Of a DNA stretch of 64,000 bases, positions 36,595 through 45,111 are shown one piece after another (the stretch's first letter is position 1; the number at the start of each line of letters is the position of its first letter). The position numbers were made by a program, and so were the translations under genes. Below the pieces are notes generated by a model. That model did not search any database and was not told where the DNA came from. It worked only from the letters and a program-made list of their open reading frames with translations. Source of the stretch: JACKAQ01 sp020634975 [NCBI: Calditrichia bacterium] (GTDB lineage: Bacteria > Calditrichota > Calditrichia > RBG-13-44-9); NCBI GenBank assembly GCA_020634975.1, contig JACKAQ010000002.1, positions 310,001-374,000 of the forward strand, written 5' to 3'.

Positions 36595-37713
36595 ATGACA
36601 CGACAGAAAATACCTCTCGGAAAAATAATAGGAATCCCCATTGGTTTGGATTTTTCATGGTTTCTTATTTTTGGACTGCTTACCTGGTCACTGGCAACCA
36701 GTTACTATCCAACAGAGTTTGCCGGATGGTCAGAATTGATGTATTGGATTATGGGTGCTATTACAGCAATAATGCTTTTTGTAAGTGTGTTACTTCATGA
36801 GTTGGGGCATTCTGTAGTTGCATTGCAATATAAGATACCAGTGCGCAGTATTACGCTATTTATTTTTGGTGGTGTTGCACATATCGAATCAGAGCCGCCA
36901 AGTGCCACTGCCGAATTTCGCATTGCCATTGCGGGACCACTGGTGAGCTTTGTTTTGGCTGTGATCTTCTATTTCCTGAAACCCGTTGTCGCAGGTACAG
37001 AACCTTTGTTCGGTTTGTTTAAATATCTGGCATTTATCAATTTTGCATTGGTCGTTTTTAATTTGATTCCCGGTTACCCTTTGGATGGCGGTCGAGTATT
37101 TCGTGCATTTGTCTGGCATGTTACGAAAAGCATGCGTCGTGCAACAATTATCGCGGCGAATGTCGGTAGAGCTTTTGGATTTATTTTTATCTTTTTTGGG
37201 GTATGGCAAATGTTTTCCGGCGACTTAGGCAGTGGGATTTGGATTGCTTTTATTGGTTGGTTCCTGGATCATGCTGCTGCGGCACAGATACACCAGATCA
37301 CTTTTCAGAATCAGCTATCCGGGTATACCGTTGCTCAGGCGATGAACAGTCATTGTGCTGCAATTTCAGAAAAATTGACGCTCCAGCAGTTAGTAGAGGA
37401 TCATATCCTTGGTAGTGCTCAACGATGTTTTCTTGTTAACCGGGAAGAAAAACCTGTTGGTATGATGACCTTACATCGTATAAAAGAAGTACCGCGAGCA
37501 GAATGGCCGATCACGCATGCCAGCCAGGTAATGCTACCTTTGGAACAGCTTAAACGTACAACCCCGGAAACGGAACTATGGGCTGCACTTAAACAGATGG
37601 ATCGTGATGGTGTCAATCAGTTACCTGTCATGCAGGAAAACCAGGTCGTCGGTATGTTGAGCCGAGATGATGTCATTACTTTTTTACGTACAGTGCAGGA
37701 GTTGGGTATCTAA
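36595..37713 (+). CDS. Site-2 protease family metalloprotease with CBS domains (M50B, Rip3-like)
   Basis: The 372-residue protein has about six membrane helices. The zinc site is H68-E69-L-G-H72 in LLHELGHSVVA, and the third ligand is D164 in NLIPGYPLDGGR. The C-terminal third carries a pair of CBS motifs (CFLVNREEKPVGMMTLHRIK and VNQLPVMQENQVVGMLSRDD). This layout is typical of M50B enzymes that cleave membrane-embedded regulators such as anti-sigma factors; CBS domains may sense adenosyl ligands. The natural substrate is not evident. It lies in the second block of the stress cluster. Confidence 0.9.
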   Translation: MTRQKIPLGKIIGIPIGLDFSWFLIFGLLTWSLATSYYPTEFAGWSELMYWIMGAITAIMLFVSVLLHELGHSVVALQYKIPVRSITLFIFGGVAHIESEPPSATAEFRIAIAGPLVSFVLAVIFYFLKPVVAGTEPLFGLFKYLAFINFALVVFNLIPGYPLDGGRVFRAFVWHVTKSMRRATIIAANVGRAFGFIFIFFGVWQMFSGDLGSGIWIAFIGWFLDHAAAAQIHQITFQNQLSGYTVAQAMNSHCAAISEKLTLQQLVEDHILGSAQRCFLVNREEKPVGMMTLHRIKEVPRAEWPITHASQVMLPLEQLKRTTPETELWAALKQMDRDGVNQLPVMQENQVVGMLSRDDVITFLRTVQELGI

Positions 37714-37808
37714 ACAGATAAAAAAAGTCGATTCGTAACATCAGAGGCTGGTAAAATTGTTTTTAAAAGAAACAATTTTCAATAACTCTAAATGGAAAGG
37801 GAATACAA

Positions 37809-38306
37809 ATGGATCAATCACTCGAAACATTAATCAAAGATTTGAATTGCAACGACGGTGTCCAGCGGAAAAATGCACGAGAGGCTATTGTCAAAACCGG
37901 AAAACCGGCTGTTCCATACTTGGTTAAAATATTATCTGATTCAAACGACCGCGTGCGATGGGAAGCCTGTAAAGCACTTGGGAGTATTAAAGACCCTGTC
38001 GCTGCAATTCCGTTAACTAAAGCACTGGGAGATAAAGTTTCAGAAGTCCGTTGGCTGGCTGCCGAAGCGCTGATTACAATCGATTCAGCAGCAATTGTTC
38101 CTGTTCTGGAAGCCCTGATTTCGCAAATTGATTCCCATGATTTGCGACAAGGTGCCCATCACGTTTTGAACGCTTTGGCAAAAAAAGATTTGTTAGATAA
38201 AGCAACTATTGATGTGTTGGATAAATTAAGTAATACAGAGCCGAATTCTTCAGTTTATCTGGCAACCCAAACAGCACTAAATGCCATTAAAAAAACGAAG
38301 AAATAG
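37809..38306 (+). CDS. HEAT-repeat protein
   Basis: The 165-residue protein consists of about four HEAT hairpins (AVPYLVKILSDSNDRVRWEA, AAIPLTKALGDKVSEVRWLA, AIVPVLEALISQIDSHDLRQ). This is the PBS-lyase-type pattern, with regular Pro, Asp and Arg-Trp positions. No signal peptide is seen. It is presumably a protein-binding scaffold. AAAGGGA lies before the ATG. It is the last gene before element copy 3. Confidence 0.85.
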   Translation: MDQSLETLIKDLNCNDGVQRKNAREAIVKTGKPAVPYLVKILSDSNDRVRWEACKALGSIKDPVAAIPLTKALGDKVSEVRWLAAEALITIDSAAIVPVLEALISQIDSHDLRQGAHHVLNALAKKDLLDKATIDVLDKLSNTEPNSSVYLATQTALNAIKKTKK

Positions 38307-38420
38307 TTCTCAAATTGCACAGAATGGGAACAATTATCGGTTAAGCCAATAATTTTTGAAGATTGTCCATAGCGTCTGATATTTTGAAACTCAAAATCGA
38401 ATCCCAGTTTAATAAAGAAA

Positions 38421-38572
38421 CAATAGTACTGGTCCTTTCCATTTTTTAGTACCACGAACCCCCACCTTTTTTACCGAAAAAGGTCTATCATTTTATTAGT
38501 ACCAATCTTAGTCCATAATTGAACCTTTCGGTCTATTGTATCCATGTACAGAATGTTCCATATTTATACTAT
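38421..38572 (+). promoter_or_regulatory. Undescribed 145-bp intergenic element, copy 3
   Basis: GTACT...AGTAC pair at 38426-38430 and 38448-38452, a CCTTTTTT tract, the hairpin ACC-GAAAAA-GGT (38473-38484) followed by CTATCA, and the invariant 25 bases at 38519-38543. The next gene starts 52 bp later. AAAGAAACAATAG just upstream is also shared with copy 1. Confidence 0.6.
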
Positions 38573-38594
38573 TCACATAATCAAGGTATGTCCA

Positions 38595-38813
38595 ATGGAC
38601 ACAACAAATAAAACAGTCTTAGTAACCATTGTTCTAGTCGCTATCGGGCTTATGCTTGTCTTCGGTGACGGGACAATGATTGGTAGAATGATAGACGGTG
38701 GGATGTTTGAAAACCGGCTGAGTTTGATGAATACATGGTTGTGGACACCAGCCCTTTTTACACTTGGTCTGGGTGTTATTATCGGGTGGGTTTTATTTAA
38801 AAAAAAGGTGTGA
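38595..38813 (+). CDS. Small two-helix membrane protein, unknown
   Basis: The 72-residue product has helices TVLVTIVLVAIGLMLVFG and PALFTLGLGVIIGWVLFKKK, joined by a Met/Gly-rich periplasmic loop (MIGRMIDGGMFENR). I recognise no family. The ATG at 38595 follows AAGGT; the upstream ATG at 38544 lies directly at the end of the invariant part of element copy 3 and would add 17 odd residues. It is the first gene after that element. Confidence 0.6.
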   Translation: MDTTNKTVLVTIVLVAIGLMLVFGDGTMIGRMIDGGMFENRLSLMNTWLWTPALFTLGLGVIIGWVLFKKKV

Positions 38814-38918
38814 TATTGCCGTATCAAATAAAATAAGCAAAACGTTCCAATCGTTTTGTAATTCATTGTTATTAATTCTTGAATTAAATCTAATTTGAAA
38901 TCATGGAGATGTGTGATT

Positions 38919-39278
38919 ATGAAGCTCAGCCTCAACTTTTTTATCGCAACTATTTTGGCTTTTTTTGTTTTGCTGGCCTGCCAACAAGAAAAAAAGCTTA
39001 CCGACCAACAAAAACAGATACAAATTACTGAATTCATGAAAGATTCACTCAGGGTTAATATGATGATGGATCAAATTGCCTCTGATTACAAACTGCAAAA
39101 TAAAATGATGCATAAGATGATCGATCGTGCAAAATCAGATAGAGTGGCGATGACCCAAATTGGCAAAATGATGATCGATGACATGGAGATGCGATCCATG
39201 TTTGAAAAAATGACCGGAGAGAAGATGATGGGTAAAGACACCGTATTGACAAACGATTTTTTGAAAAAAGTGAAGTAA
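38919..39278 (+). CDS. Methionine-rich lipoprotein
   Basis: From the ATG at 38919 (GGAG upstream) the product has 119 residues, with a lipoprotein signal (FIATILAFFVLLAC). The mature part is helical and unusually rich in Met (VNMMMDQIASDY, NKMMHKMIDRAK, KMMIDDMEMRSMFEKMTGEK). Such Met and His spacing suggests either metal binding, for example copper, or simply a coiled helix. I do not know the family. Confidence 0.6.
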   Translation: MKLSLNFFIATILAFFVLLACQQEKKLTDQQKQIQITEFMKDSLRVNMMMDQIASDYKLQNKMMHKMIDRAKSDRVAMTQIGKMMIDDMEMRSMFEKMTGEKMMGKDTVLTNDFLKKVK

Positions 39279-39442
39279 TCAGGCGTCTGGCACGAAACGA
39301 AATGACAAATGGTAACAGGATCTCCCAATAATTTGATTGCCAATAAAGGGGATGTGAAATAACAGGTGGATTGAATATCCATCAAACAAGTTGAATGAAT
39401 GGAATGATTTATTATTCATTTGATAAAAATCAGGAGTTTACA

Positions 39443-40333
39443 ATGATATTTATTATAGCAGTGCTGGTGACAATTGTTGCATTTTTTGTTTGGCGCAGCG
39501 CTGCAGCAAAGTCCAAAGAACATACTATTGGCACTCAATCTATTAGCAATATAAGTATGCTTATCATGTCGGTATTTAGTATTCTTGCCATAAGTCAATG
39601 CTTTACACAGGTTCCCGCAGGACATGTGGGCGTTGTGGATTTTTTCGGCATTGTCTCTGAGCGAACCCTTCGCTCCGGAATCAGCGTTGTGAACCCAATG
39701 GCAAATGTGATCAAATTTTCAATTCAAACCAAAGAACATAAGGAAACGATGGAAGTGCTTTCGCGGGAAGGGTTGACCATTGGTTTGGAAATTAGTGCGC
39801 TTTACCGGCTCAATCCGGATTCTGCAGCGCGTGTTTATAAAACCGTTGCCGGCGGTGACTATGAAACTATTATTCTTATCCCCCAATTCCGGTCGATCAG
39901 TCGTGCTGTTACGGCAAGCTTTCAGGCCAGCGCACTTTATTCCACTGAAAGGGATCAACTGGGTATGGCAATTCAGGATGAATTAGCCCTTACTGTGGCT
40001 CCGCGAGGCGTGATTATCGAAACGACACCGCTGCGCAACGTTGCACTACCCATTCAGCTCACCGAAGCCATTGAGCAAAAACAGAAAGCTGATCAGGAAA
40101 GCCAGCGTATGGAATTTATTCTGACGAAAGAAAAACAGGAAGCGGACCGGAAACGGATTGAAGCAAAAGGTATCGCAGATTTTCAATCCATAGTTGCTGC
40201 CGGAATCAGTGAACAATTGTTACGCTGGAAAGGCATAGAAGCAACTGAAAAACTTGCGAGCTCGCCAAATACAAAAGTGATTATCGTTGGCGCGGGAAAG
40301 GACGGACTGCCTATTATTTTAGATACAAAATAG
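39443..40333 (+). CDS. Prohibitin/SPFH (band 7) family membrane protein
   Basis: The 296-residue protein has N-terminal hydrophobic segments (FIIAVLVTIVAFFVWRS and MLIMSVFSILAISQC). The SPFH domain follows, with VPAGHVGVVDFFGIVSERTL, SGISVVNPMANVIKFSIQTK and YETIILIPQFRSISRAVTA, and then the coiled-coil tail EQKQKADQESQRMEFILTKE, as in prohibitins. It should assemble large rings in the inner membrane and scaffold proteases or lipids. CAGGAG precedes the ATG at 39443; an upstream in-frame ATG at 39395 adds 16 residues without a site. It ends the stress cluster. Confidence 0.9.
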   Translation: MIFIIAVLVTIVAFFVWRSAAAKSKEHTIGTQSISNISMLIMSVFSILAISQCFTQVPAGHVGVVDFFGIVSERTLRSGISVVNPMANVIKFSIQTKEHKETMEVLSREGLTIGLEISALYRLNPDSAARVYKTVAGGDYETIILIPQFRSISRAVTASFQASALYSTERDQLGMAIQDELALTVAPRGVIIETTPLRNVALPIQLTEAIEQKQKADQESQRMEFILTKEKQEADRKRIEAKGIADFQSIVAAGISEQLLRWKGIEATEKLASSPNTKVIIVGAGKDGLPIILDTK

Positions 40334-40499
40334 GGTATTGGCAAAATTTTCATATTTGTACAAACGATAGTCGAGATTCGTTGTTGCTTTACGCCCCATA
40401 AAGACAATACACGTCAGTTAGTGGTATGTAACGGCGAATCATTTCAGGTTAGCAATTATAAACCAATACAATACATCAATCTAAATAGGAGCGTAACCT

Positions 40500-41999
40500 A
40501 TGGAAGTTGTGTTGATCTATCCTGAGTTTCCGGATACATTCTGGAGTTTTAAACACGCATTGCAATTTATTCAAAAAAGGGCTTCCTCACCACCGCTCGG
40601 GCTTCTCACCGTTGCAGCCATGCTTCCGGAAACCTGGAAGCTTCGGCTAATCGACCTCAATTTAAGAGTTTTATCCCAACAAGATCTTGCCGATGCTGAT
40701 TTTGTTTTTATCAGCGCGATGACGATACAACGCGAATCAACCTATCAGGTGCTTGAGCAATGCAAAAGTGCCGGCGTTAAAATTGTCGCGGGTGGTCCGC
40801 TGTTTACGGCTGAGTTTGAGCAATTTGAAATGGTCGATCATTTGATCCTGAATGAAGCAGAATTGACTTTGCCCGATTTTTTGGACGATTTGGCGAACGG
40901 TTGTGCCAAACGAATATACAGCACAACGGCATTTGCCGATATTCAGACAACGCCTGTTCCGAAGTGGGATTTGATCGATCTGGATGACTACGCGACCATG
41001 TGCGTCCAATTTTCCCGTGGATGTCCTTATAATTGTGAATTCTGTAATGTGACAGCTTTGTTCGGACACCGGCCCCGAACGAAAAGCGCTGAGCAAATTA
41101 TTGCAGAACTGGATGGTCTTTATCAATGGGGATGGCGCCGGGCAGTTTTTTTTGTTGATGACAACCTGATTGGAAATAAAAAACGTCTACGCAATGAATT
41201 ATTGCCGGCACTAATTGAATGGCGGAAAGATAAAAAGGGGTTCGCGTTTAGCACGGAAGCTTCTATAAACCTGGCCGATGATGAGCCGTTGATGCAGATG
41301 ATGGTGACCGCCGGTTTTGACCGGGTGTTCATTGGTATCGAAACACCGGAAGAAAAAAGCCTGGCAGAATGCAGTAAAAAGCAAAACTTGAATCGGGATC
41401 TTATTGATGATGTGAAACGAATCCAGCGGTTTGGGATGCAAGTTCAGGGTGGATTTATTGTCGGATTTGACAACGATACGCCTTTTACTTTCCAAAGTTT
41501 GATCGACTTTATTCAAAAGAGCGGTATCGTAACTGCAATGGTAGGTTTACTGCAGGCACCTCCAGGAACAAGGCTCTATGAGCGACTTCAGAAGACCGGG
41601 CGATTGCATGAACAAATGTCCGGCGATAATGTAGACGGAACAACCAACATCATACCGGTGATGAATCTTGATATTTTGCATGCCGGATACCGCAATATTT
41701 TAGATCATATCTATTCACCGGAAGCTTACTACGAGCGTGTCAGAACATTTTTGCAAACATATAAGCCTCATAAAATCAAGGTGCAATTAAGCCGCAAATA
41801 CATTGTTGAGCAATCCGTGGCATTTATGCGTTCAATTTTGCGATTGGGGATTTTGGGCAATGAACGAGCATATTATTGGCGGCTATTTTTTTGGGCGCTG
41901 TTTCGCAAGCCTGCGCTGTTTCCGCAGGCTATAACATTTGCAATTTACGGTTATCATTTTCGTCAAATTTGCGAGCTACGTATCCAAAACGGATTGTAA
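40500..41999 (+). CDS. B12-binding domain radical SAM protein with DUF4070 C-terminus
   Basis: The 499-residue protein has an N-terminal Rossmann-like B12-binding domain (about 1-140; ADFVFISAMTIQRES, IVAGGPLF), then a radical SAM core with C175-x3-C179-x2-C182 (FSRGCPYNCEFCNVTALFG) and the helper segment FVDDNLIGNKKRLRNELLPA. The remaining part, from TPFTFQSLIDFIQ, is the DUF4070 region. Related proteins include hopanoid methylases such as HpnP and many uncharacterised methyltransferases. The usual B12 DxHxxG motif is not evident, so cobalamin may bind base-on or not at all. The substrate is unknown. AGGAGC precedes the ATG. Confidence 0.9.
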   Translation: MEVVLIYPEFPDTFWSFKHALQFIQKRASSPPLGLLTVAAMLPETWKLRLIDLNLRVLSQQDLADADFVFISAMTIQRESTYQVLEQCKSAGVKIVAGGPLFTAEFEQFEMVDHLILNEAELTLPDFLDDLANGCAKRIYSTTAFADIQTTPVPKWDLIDLDDYATMCVQFSRGCPYNCEFCNVTALFGHRPRTKSAEQIIAELDGLYQWGWRRAVFFVDDNLIGNKKRLRNELLPALIEWRKDKKGFAFSTEASINLADDEPLMQMMVTAGFDRVFIGIETPEEKSLAECSKKQNLNRDLIDDVKRIQRFGMQVQGGFIVGFDNDTPFTFQSLIDFIQKSGIVTAMVGLLQAPPGTRLYERLQKTGRLHEQMSGDNVDGTTNIIPVMNLDILHAGYRNILDHIYSPEAYYERVRTFLQTYKPHKIKVQLSRKYIVEQSVAFMRSILRLGILGNERAYYWRLFFWALFRKPALFPQAITFAIYGYHFRQICELRIQNGL

Positions 42000-42027
42000 A
42001 TATTAGCAGAGAATTCGCCCATAACCA

Positions 42028-45000
42028 TCATGCTTCCCAACTGCAGGTGATGGTGCTGCCGGTTTCCGGATCGTTATTGCTCACCTTCAGGAACACATCA
42101 ATTTCCTGCTGAAGCTCCTCAACGTGGCTGATCACCCCGACCACCCGGTTTTCGTTGCGCAGCGCTTTCAGGGTGTCAAACACTAGCCGCAGCGATTCGC
42201 GGTCCAGCGTGCCGAAGCCTTCATCGAGGAAAAAGAAATTCTGTTTGGCGCGCGAGAGTTTGTGAACGTGATCCGCCAGCGCCAGCGCCAGACAGAGCGA
42301 CGCCTGAAAGGTTTGTCCGCCGGAGAGCGTTTTAACGCTGCGGGTTTCCCCGCCGTTGAGATAATCGCGGATCACAAACTGGTCGCCGTTCAGCTCCAGC
42401 GCTAACTGCTGGCGGGTGAGCGGCTGAAAGCGCAGGTTCGCCGAATGACAGAGGTGCTGCAAATAAATCCGCGACACGTAATTGACAAATCCCCGCCCTT
42501 TGAACATTTTTTGCAACACCGCCAGATTGTCCAGCCGTGCCGCAATGCTCTTTTGCTCAGCTTCCAATCCTTTCCGCAGCTCAATTTTTTTGGCGATATC
42601 GGCAATTTCTTTTTCCGTTTCGATCACCAGACGGTTCTGCTGATCGATGGTTTCGGCTAGCTGCGCCTGTCGGGTTTCCAGCTCGGAGTGATCCAGCGGA
42701 CTGAACGATTTGCCGTCGGTTTCCTTTTGCAACTGGGCGATCTGGGTTTCCAGCGTGTGTTTTTCCCGCTCAAATGTCGCGATAATGTCCTGCTCTTGTT
42801 CGATATCCACCGGATTTTCGAGAATACCTCGAATGTGGGCCATGTCGCTGAATTCGGATGCTTCAATCGCCTGCGTCAGTGATTGTTCGAGTGCCGCAAT
42901 TTGTCCGGTCACTGTTTCGCGGCGCGATTCCGCCGTGTTCAGCTCAACGCCGATTTTCAGCAACTGCTCGTGAATCTGGGTGCGGTGCGCTTCCGCATCG
43001 TGAAAATCTGCTTCGATGCGCCGGTATTTTTCGGAATACCCGCGAATCTGCTCCTCAATGGTTTCGGGCGCGGCATCTTTAAAATCATCCGGTTTGATGA
43101 CCCGGAACTGTTTGGCAAGCGATGCCAGTTCGCTGTTGACCACCGCCAGTTGGGTCTGCGCCGCCGACTGCTGTTTGACCAGCGATTCCTGAGCGCTGCG
43201 ATTGCGCTCGATGCGTTCATCAACGCTCTCGCGCTGCGATTCGGCTTCGGAAAGCTGCTGCTGAATATGTTCCGCGTTTGCCAAAGCGGTGGCTACGGCA
43301 GCCGGGTCATCCGGCGAAAAATGTTCCCAGCGGAAATCGTTGCGCAGTTGCTTCAGCTCCGCTTCTTTTTCGGCGATCTGCTGCTGCAGGCGCACCCGCT
43401 CATCCTGCAGATTTTTCTGGCGCTCCGCCAAAATTTGCCATTGCTGAACATGTCCTTGCAACGCTGTTTGCTGATCGCGTAATGCCTGCAATTGTTTGTC
43501 CTGCTCTGCGACGGTTTTGGCCAGATTTTCGTTGCTCATGGGCGCGGGATGTTCGGTTGCGCCGCACAGCGGACAGGCTTGGCCGGGCTGTAGGCCGGCG
43601 GCAAAGGTTTCCAGTTGTGCCTGCACTTTGAGATGCTGGATATCGTGCGCACGTCCGGCAATTTCCCCGGCAAGCGATTCGAGCGTGCCTGCGGCGTCCG
43701 CCAGCAATTCGTCCAGCGATTGCCCGATTTTTTCACTGCCCTTCCAGAATTCCAACTCGATACCCGCCAGGCTTTCGGCGCGTTCGGTTTCGTTGGCAGC
43801 CAGTTTTCCGCGGACGGATTTCAGCCGGGCTTTTTCCTCGTTCAGCGATTGGTTTATTTGTTTTTGTTGCAAAAACCAGCGGTCTATTTCGTGCAATTCA
43901 GTTGTTTGGGTGACCTGCTTTTTCAGTGCTGCGACTGTGGCAATCACCGTCGCTTTTTCGCCGGAAAGCTGTTCGCCCGACTGGATTTCCTGCGCCACCT
44001 GTTGCGCCATTTCCGCAATTTGCTGATCGAAACGGGCTTTGGTGTTGTTCAATTCCCGCATGTGGCGCAGCCGTCCCAGCTCTTCCGCCGCGATGTTCAA
44101 CAGTTCGCGCTGCTCAAAATCCGCCTTGATTTTCCCGAAGCTTTCTTCGTGCTGTTTCTGCTCTTTTTCCAGCGTTTTTTTGATAGCACTTTTGGATTGC
44201 AGCAATCCCTCGATCTGCTCCAGTTGGGTGTTTTGTTCGTCCAGCTTGCTGAGCAGCGTGCTGAAATTCGCCAGACAATATTGATACGCCGACAACCGTT
44301 TGCGCCGCGCTTTGATCGCCGCAGCCTGCTGATTCATTTGTTCGTTTTTGGCGGTGAAATCCGCTAATTTCGCAAACAATTGCCCCAATTGTTCGGATGC
44401 CTTCAGCGCTGCTTCGAGCTGTTTGCGTTCGGTTTCAAGTTGCGCCAGCGCCGTTTTTCCGTCGCGAATGATCTGTTGTCTTTGCTCGATCGTTTCCGCG
44501 GTAACATCGCCAAACTGGAGCAGTTGCCCCTCGATATTCGCCTGCCGGTTTTTGGTTTCGCCATACAATTCCTTCACTTTTCCGGCTAAATCGAAGCGAT
44601 CGAGATTAAAAATATCCTGCATCATTTTGGTGCGCTCCGCGTCGCCGAGCTGCAAAAATTCCTGAAACCGTCCCTGCGGAATGATGATGGTTCGCTTAAA
44701 ATTATCGTAACTCAATCCGAGAATCGCTTCCGCGGAAATGCTGCGGGTTTCCCATTCGCCGTTCACTTTTATTTTTTGGGTGCGTTTGAAGGTGTGCGAT
44801 TTTTTGCGTCCGGGGTGATGCACTTCGAACCAGTATTCCTCGCTGAAATTGTTGCCGGCCAAAAAGTTAAACCCGATAAACAGGTCTTCCGAAGCCAGGT
44901 TTTTCAGGTTGTAACCGAGTTCGTCATTTTTGTCCAGCCGTTCGATTTTGCCATAGAGCACGTAAGTGATTGCTTCCAGAATGGTCGATTTACCGCTGCC

Positions 45001-45111
45001 GACCGGACCGAAAATGCCGAACAATTGCGATTCAGTAAGTTTTGTAAAATCAATGGTTTGGTCGCTGCGATAGGAATACATTCCCCGGAGCGTTAGCGAT
45101 AGCGGGATCAT
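42028..45111 (-). CDS. sbcC: Exonuclease SbcC, ATPase subunit
   Basis: The 1027-residue protein has the SMC-like layout. Walker A is GPVGSGKST near residue 35, and a long coiled coil is interrupted by the zinc hook CPLCG near residue 512. The ABC signature region LSGGQTFQASLCLALALA and Walker B FFFLDEGFGTLD lie near the C-terminus. It forms with SbcD the Mre11/Rad50-like complex that opens hairpins and processes double-strand ends. The length is normal. The start overlaps the sbcD stop by 4 bp. A hairpin-cleaving nuclease is notable in a genome so rich in palindromic repeats. Confidence 0.95.
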   Translation of the reverse strand: MIPLSLTLRGMYSYRSDQTIDFTKLTESQLFGIFGPVGSGKSTILEAITYVLYGKIERLDKNDELGYNLKNLASEDLFIGFNFLAGNNFSEEYWFEVHHPGRKKSHTFKRTQKIKVNGEWETRSISAEAILGLSYDNFKRTIIIPQGRFQEFLQLGDAERTKMMQDIFNLDRFDLAGKVKELYGETKNRQANIEGQLLQFGDVTAETIEQRQQIIRDGKTALAQLETERKQLEAALKASEQLGQLFAKLADFTAKNEQMNQQAAAIKARRKRLSAYQYCLANFSTLLSKLDEQNTQLEQIEGLLQSKSAIKKTLEKEQKQHEESFGKIKADFEQRELLNIAAEELGRLRHMRELNNTKARFDQQIAEMAQQVAQEIQSGEQLSGEKATVIATVAALKKQVTQTTELHEIDRWFLQQKQINQSLNEEKARLKSVRGKLAANETERAESLAGIELEFWKGSEKIGQSLDELLADAAGTLESLAGEIAGRAHDIQHLKVQAQLETFAAGLQPGQACPLCGATEHPAPMSNENLAKTVAEQDKQLQALRDQQTALQGHVQQWQILAERQKNLQDERVRLQQQIAEKEAELKQLRNDFRWEHFSPDDPAAVATALANAEHIQQQLSEAESQRESVDERIERNRSAQESLVKQQSAAQTQLAVVNSELASLAKQFRVIKPDDFKDAAPETIEEQIRGYSEKYRRIEADFHDAEAHRTQIHEQLLKIGVELNTAESRRETVTGQIAALEQSLTQAIEASEFSDMAHIRGILENPVDIEQEQDIIATFEREKHTLETQIAQLQKETDGKSFSPLDHSELETRQAQLAETIDQQNRLVIETEKEIADIAKKIELRKGLEAEQKSIAARLDNLAVLQKMFKGRGFVNYVSRIYLQHLCHSANLRFQPLTRQQLALELNGDQFVIRDYLNGGETRSVKTLSGGQTFQASLCLALALADHVHKLSRAKQNFFFLDEGFGTLDRESLRLVFDTLKALRNENRVVGVISHVEELQQEIDVFLKVSNNDPETGSTITCSWEA

